Assembly (NCBI GenBank): GCA_018894595.1
Contig: JAHIPN010000311.1
Coordinates: forward strand, 1 to 7,509
Direction: 5' to 3'
DNA from: a bacterium
GTDB taxonomy: Bacteria; Atribacterota; JS1; SB-45; 34-128
Length of the DNA: 7,509 nucleotides
Below the pieces are notes generated by a model, which was not told where the DNA came from, made no database searches, and saw nothing but the letters and a program-made list of their open reading frames with translations. Both the position numbers and the translations under genes were made by a program. This document shows, one piece after another, positions 5,781-7,509 of this stretch (its first letter is position 1; each line of letters starts with the position of its first letter).

Positions 5781-6977
5781 TTATACCCCAAATTTATTTC
5801 TCCTTATCTGCTCAGTTGTAGACTGATCAGTTGTAACTTGATGCCCGTCTAAAGGATAAAGATGTTCATGAATTGCATCGATAATCCATTCTTTCTGCGG
5901 GAAGAAACTGGATTCCATTTCTGCTGCTGGAGTAATCCAATTACGGGAACCGACTACTACTACTGGGCCATCAAGATAATCAAAAACAAATTGAGAAATA
6001 TTTGAAGCAATAGTATGGAGAAAAGAACCGCGTTCACATGCATCAGAGACAAATATTAATCTCCCCGTCTTTTCTGCAGATTTAATAATCAAATCATAAT
6101 TTAAGGGATTAATAAATCTTAAATCAATCACTTCTGTAGAAACTTGATATTTTTGTTCAAGTTCTTCAGCAGCCTCCATCCCCTGATAAAGAGCTGCACC
6201 TATGGTGAGAATAGTAATATCTTTTCCTTCTTTCCTAACTATTGGTTCTCCTTCTGGTACTTCATAATAACCTTCAGGCACTCCGTTAGCAACAAACAAT
6301 TCCCCCATATCATAAAGTTTTTGACTTTCAAAAAATACCACTGGATCTGTACCGTGTAAGGCAAGATTTAACATTCCCTTTGCATCATAGGGAGTTGCTG
6401 GAAACATTACCTTAAGACCCGGGATGTGAGCAAGCAGGCTGGTCCAGTCTTGAGAATGTTGGGCACCATATTTATTCCCTACTGATACTCGAATGGTAAG
6501 TGGCATAGTAAGAAGACCTGCTGACATTGACTGCCATTTGGACACTTGATTGAAAAGTTCATCCCCTGCCCGTCCGATAAAATCACTATACATAAGTTCT
6601 ACTACCGCACGACCACCACTTAAGGCATATCCTACCCCCGAACCTACAATGGCTCCTTCAGAAATAGGCGTATTGAATAATCTATGATAAGGAATAGCCT
6701 CAGTTAGACCACGATATACGGCAAATGCCCCTCCCCAATCGCGATTTTCTTCTCCGTAAGCTACCATAGTCGGATCTTCATAAAAACGATAGAGCATGGC
6801 CTCAAATAGTGCATCACGATAGGTAAAGACTTTTACTTTGGGAAGGGTTTTACCATTTTCGTCTAAGGCAAAACGGTATTTATGGGTAAGCGATTTAACC
6901 CTGGGGTTATCTTCTTGGAGAATGAGAACTTCCGGTGTTCGATCTTCCATTTTATCTTTATACTGGTTGGAAAACAT
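5781..6977 (-). CDS. 2-oxoacid dehydrogenase-type E1 component, beta half (transketolase pyrimidine-binding and C-terminal domains)
   Basis: A 398-residue thiamine-diphosphate enzyme half. E1 beta chains pair with alpha to decarboxylate a 2-oxoacid (or acetoin) and pass the acyl group to a lipoyl carrier. The pyrimidine-binding domain covers about 50-225, with the cofactor-activating Glu107 in [16 protein letters not shown] and the conserved active-site His174 in GAQHSQ. The transketolase C-terminal domain follows (DITILTIG at 253-260; [11 protein letters not shown] at 282-292). Ordinary beta subunits are about 325 residues; the first 50 residues here ([10 protein letters not shown] onward) resemble the linker of single-chain alpha-beta E1 proteins of about 820 residues. 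No Shine-Dalgarno sequence precedes the ATG at 6977, and the frame is open upstream to the alpha stop codon, only 7 codons away, in the same frame. The chain may therefore be a split or interrupted fused E1. The C-terminus RRNKFGV ends 2 bp before the PHP gene. No E2 or E3 gene is visible, so the acceptor and substrate are unknown. Confidence 0.88.
   Translation of the reverse strand: MFSNQYKDKMEDRTPEVLILQEDNPRVKSLTHKYRFALDENGKTLPKVKVFTYRDALFEAMLYRFYEDPTMVAYGEENRDWGGAFAVYRGLTEAIPYHRLFNTPISEGAIVGSGVGYALSGGRAVVELMYSDFIGRAGDELFNQVSKWQSMSAGLLTMPLTIRVSVGNKYGAQHSQDWTSLLAHIPGLKVMFPATPYDAKGMLNLALHGTDPVVFFESQKLYDMGELFVANGVPEGYYEVPEGEPIVRKEGKDITILTIGAALYQGMEAAEELEQKYQVSTEVIDLRFINPLNYDLIIKSAEKTGRLIFVSDACERGSFLHTIASNISQFVFDYLDGPVVVVGSRNWITPAAEMESSFFPQKEWIIDAIHEHLYPLDGHQVTTDQSTTEQIRRNKFGV
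5800..5805 (-). promoter_or_regulatory. Shine-Dalgarno sequence inside the end of the E1 beta gene, probably for the PHP gene
   Basis: AAGGAG on the minus strand lies within the last codons of the E1 beta gene. It is 21 nt before the TTG at 5778, too far for efficient initiation, but 6 nt before an in-frame ATT (5793-5791). A weaker GGGG (5790-5787) 8 nt before TTG may serve instead. Position and frame suggest translational coupling, with the exact start codon unresolved. Confidence 0.5.
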
Positions 6978-6998
6978 TACTGATTCGATAAAATCAGC

Positions 6999-7509
6999 TT
7001 AAACTCTGGGTGAGATTTCAAGAGACGCTGCTAACTTCAGGGCTTTAGTAATTCTCATAACCGCTTCTTGTTTTAAGACCTCCACTTTATTAGAGGTTAT
7101 AATTCTGTTTTTCTTAAGGTAATCCTCATATCCTCTAATACAGTCAGTCTCTTGCCAGGCAGAAATTTCTTCTTTAGTCCTATAAGATGATGCATCTGAT
7201 GGTGAATGACCTGAAATACGATAAGTGATGGTATCCAGAAGAACTGGACCATTTCCTTGGAGAAGAATTTTCTTCTTTCTTTTAATAGCATCGGCCACTG
7301 CCAAAGGATTATAACCGTCAACCCGTTCAGCATGCAAGTTTTCAGGGTTTACCCCGGCTCCTACCCGGGCAAGAATTTTATAACCCATAGTTTCACCTGA
7401 GGTCTGGCCACCCATGCCGTAAAAATTATTAAAGAAATTGAATAGAATAGGAGGAGCACCTCCAATATCTTTATCCCAAAGTGTGCGGTATTGATCCATT
7501 GCTGCTAAC
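6999..7509 (-). CDS. 2-oxoacid dehydrogenase-type E1 component, alpha half, C-terminal part (truncated by window edge)
   Basis: The minus-strand frame is open from the right edge (reading [11 protein letters not shown]) to a TAA at 7001-6999, so about 169 residues of an E1 alpha chain are seen. The Met at 7499 is internal, not a start. [13 protein letters not shown] holds the second half of the thiamine-diphosphate motif (the NN of GDG...NN); the GDG half lies outside. [42 protein letters not shown] and the charged C-terminal helices match E1 alpha of pyruvate, branched-chain or acetoin dehydrogenases. It should bind thiamine diphosphate and magnesium and pair with the beta half next door. 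The end ...ASLEISPRV is followed by one TAA and then, in the same frame, [12 protein letters not shown] leading into the beta half. Single-chain homologues, as I recall them, read through this junction. A related clue is that SPRV normally continues with an acidic linker in those proteins. Confidence 0.85.
   Translation of the reverse strand, partial: LAAMDQYRTLWDKDIGGAPPILFNFFNNFYGMGGQTSGETMGYKILARVGAGVNPENLHAERVDGYNPLAVADAIKRKKKILLQGNGPVLLDTITYRISGHSPSDASSYRTKEEISAWQETDCIRGYEDYLKKNRIITSNKVEVLKQEAVMRITKALKLAASLEISPRV

Noticed and set aside
6144..6359. Plus-strand open frame of 71 codons
   Set aside because: Antisense to the E1 beta gene, whose motifs on the other strand are clear.
7097..7333. 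Minus-strand 78-codon frame inside the E1 alpha region
   Set aside because: Out of frame with conserved E1 alpha sequence on the same strand and without a recognisable motif.

Overview
All the genes recognised here lie on the minus strand of an AT-rich bacterial genome. Shine-Dalgarno sequences are strong (GGAGG, AAGGAG), and the left-edge gene starts with a typical bacterial signal peptide. Gene content (fused-type 2-oxoacid dehydrogenase E1, sorbitol/sorbose phosphate dehydrogenases, a ROK repressor and a sugar ABC binding protein) fits an anaerobic sugar-using bacterium such as a Clostridia/Thermoanaerobacter-type Firmicute, Atribacterota or Thermotogota. This placement is inferred from protein resemblance recalled from memory, not from a search.

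In the direction of transcription (right to left) the layout is as follows. (1) 7509-5781: a thiamine-diphosphate-dependent E1 component. The alpha half is cut by the window edge. The beta half follows in the same reading frame and is separated from it by one TAA codon. (2) 5778-4450: a PHP-domain metal-dependent hydrolase of unknown substrate. (3) 4415-3105: a sorbitol-6-phosphate 2-dehydrogenase-like SDR carrying an unusual N-terminal piece that resembles the rear part of the aldolase half of bifunctional aldolase/dehydrogenases. (4) 3082-1814: an L-sorbose-1-phosphate reductase-like zinc dehydrogenase (SorE type). The gaps are 21, 2, 34 and 22 bp, so this looks like one operon whose promoter lies beyond the right edge. 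(5) 1641-472: a ROK-family repressor with its own consensus promoter and an inverted repeat just downstream of the -10 box. (6) 255-1: the start of a periplasmic sugar-binding protein of an ABC importer, preceded by a perfect 20-bp CG-centred palindrome in a probable promoter.

Inferred working model: an ABC importer brings in a sugar or polyol. The SorE-like and SorD/SrlD-like enzymes interconvert ketose phosphates through a hexitol phosphate (in the classical route L-sorbose 1-phosphate to D-glucitol 6-phosphate to D-fructose 6-phosphate). The ROK protein senses the sugar or its phosphate. How the E1 enzyme and the PHP protein fit this pathway is not known from established systems and is the most open question in the window. 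No RNA genes, insertion sequences or CRISPR arrays were seen, and no convincing intrinsic terminator.
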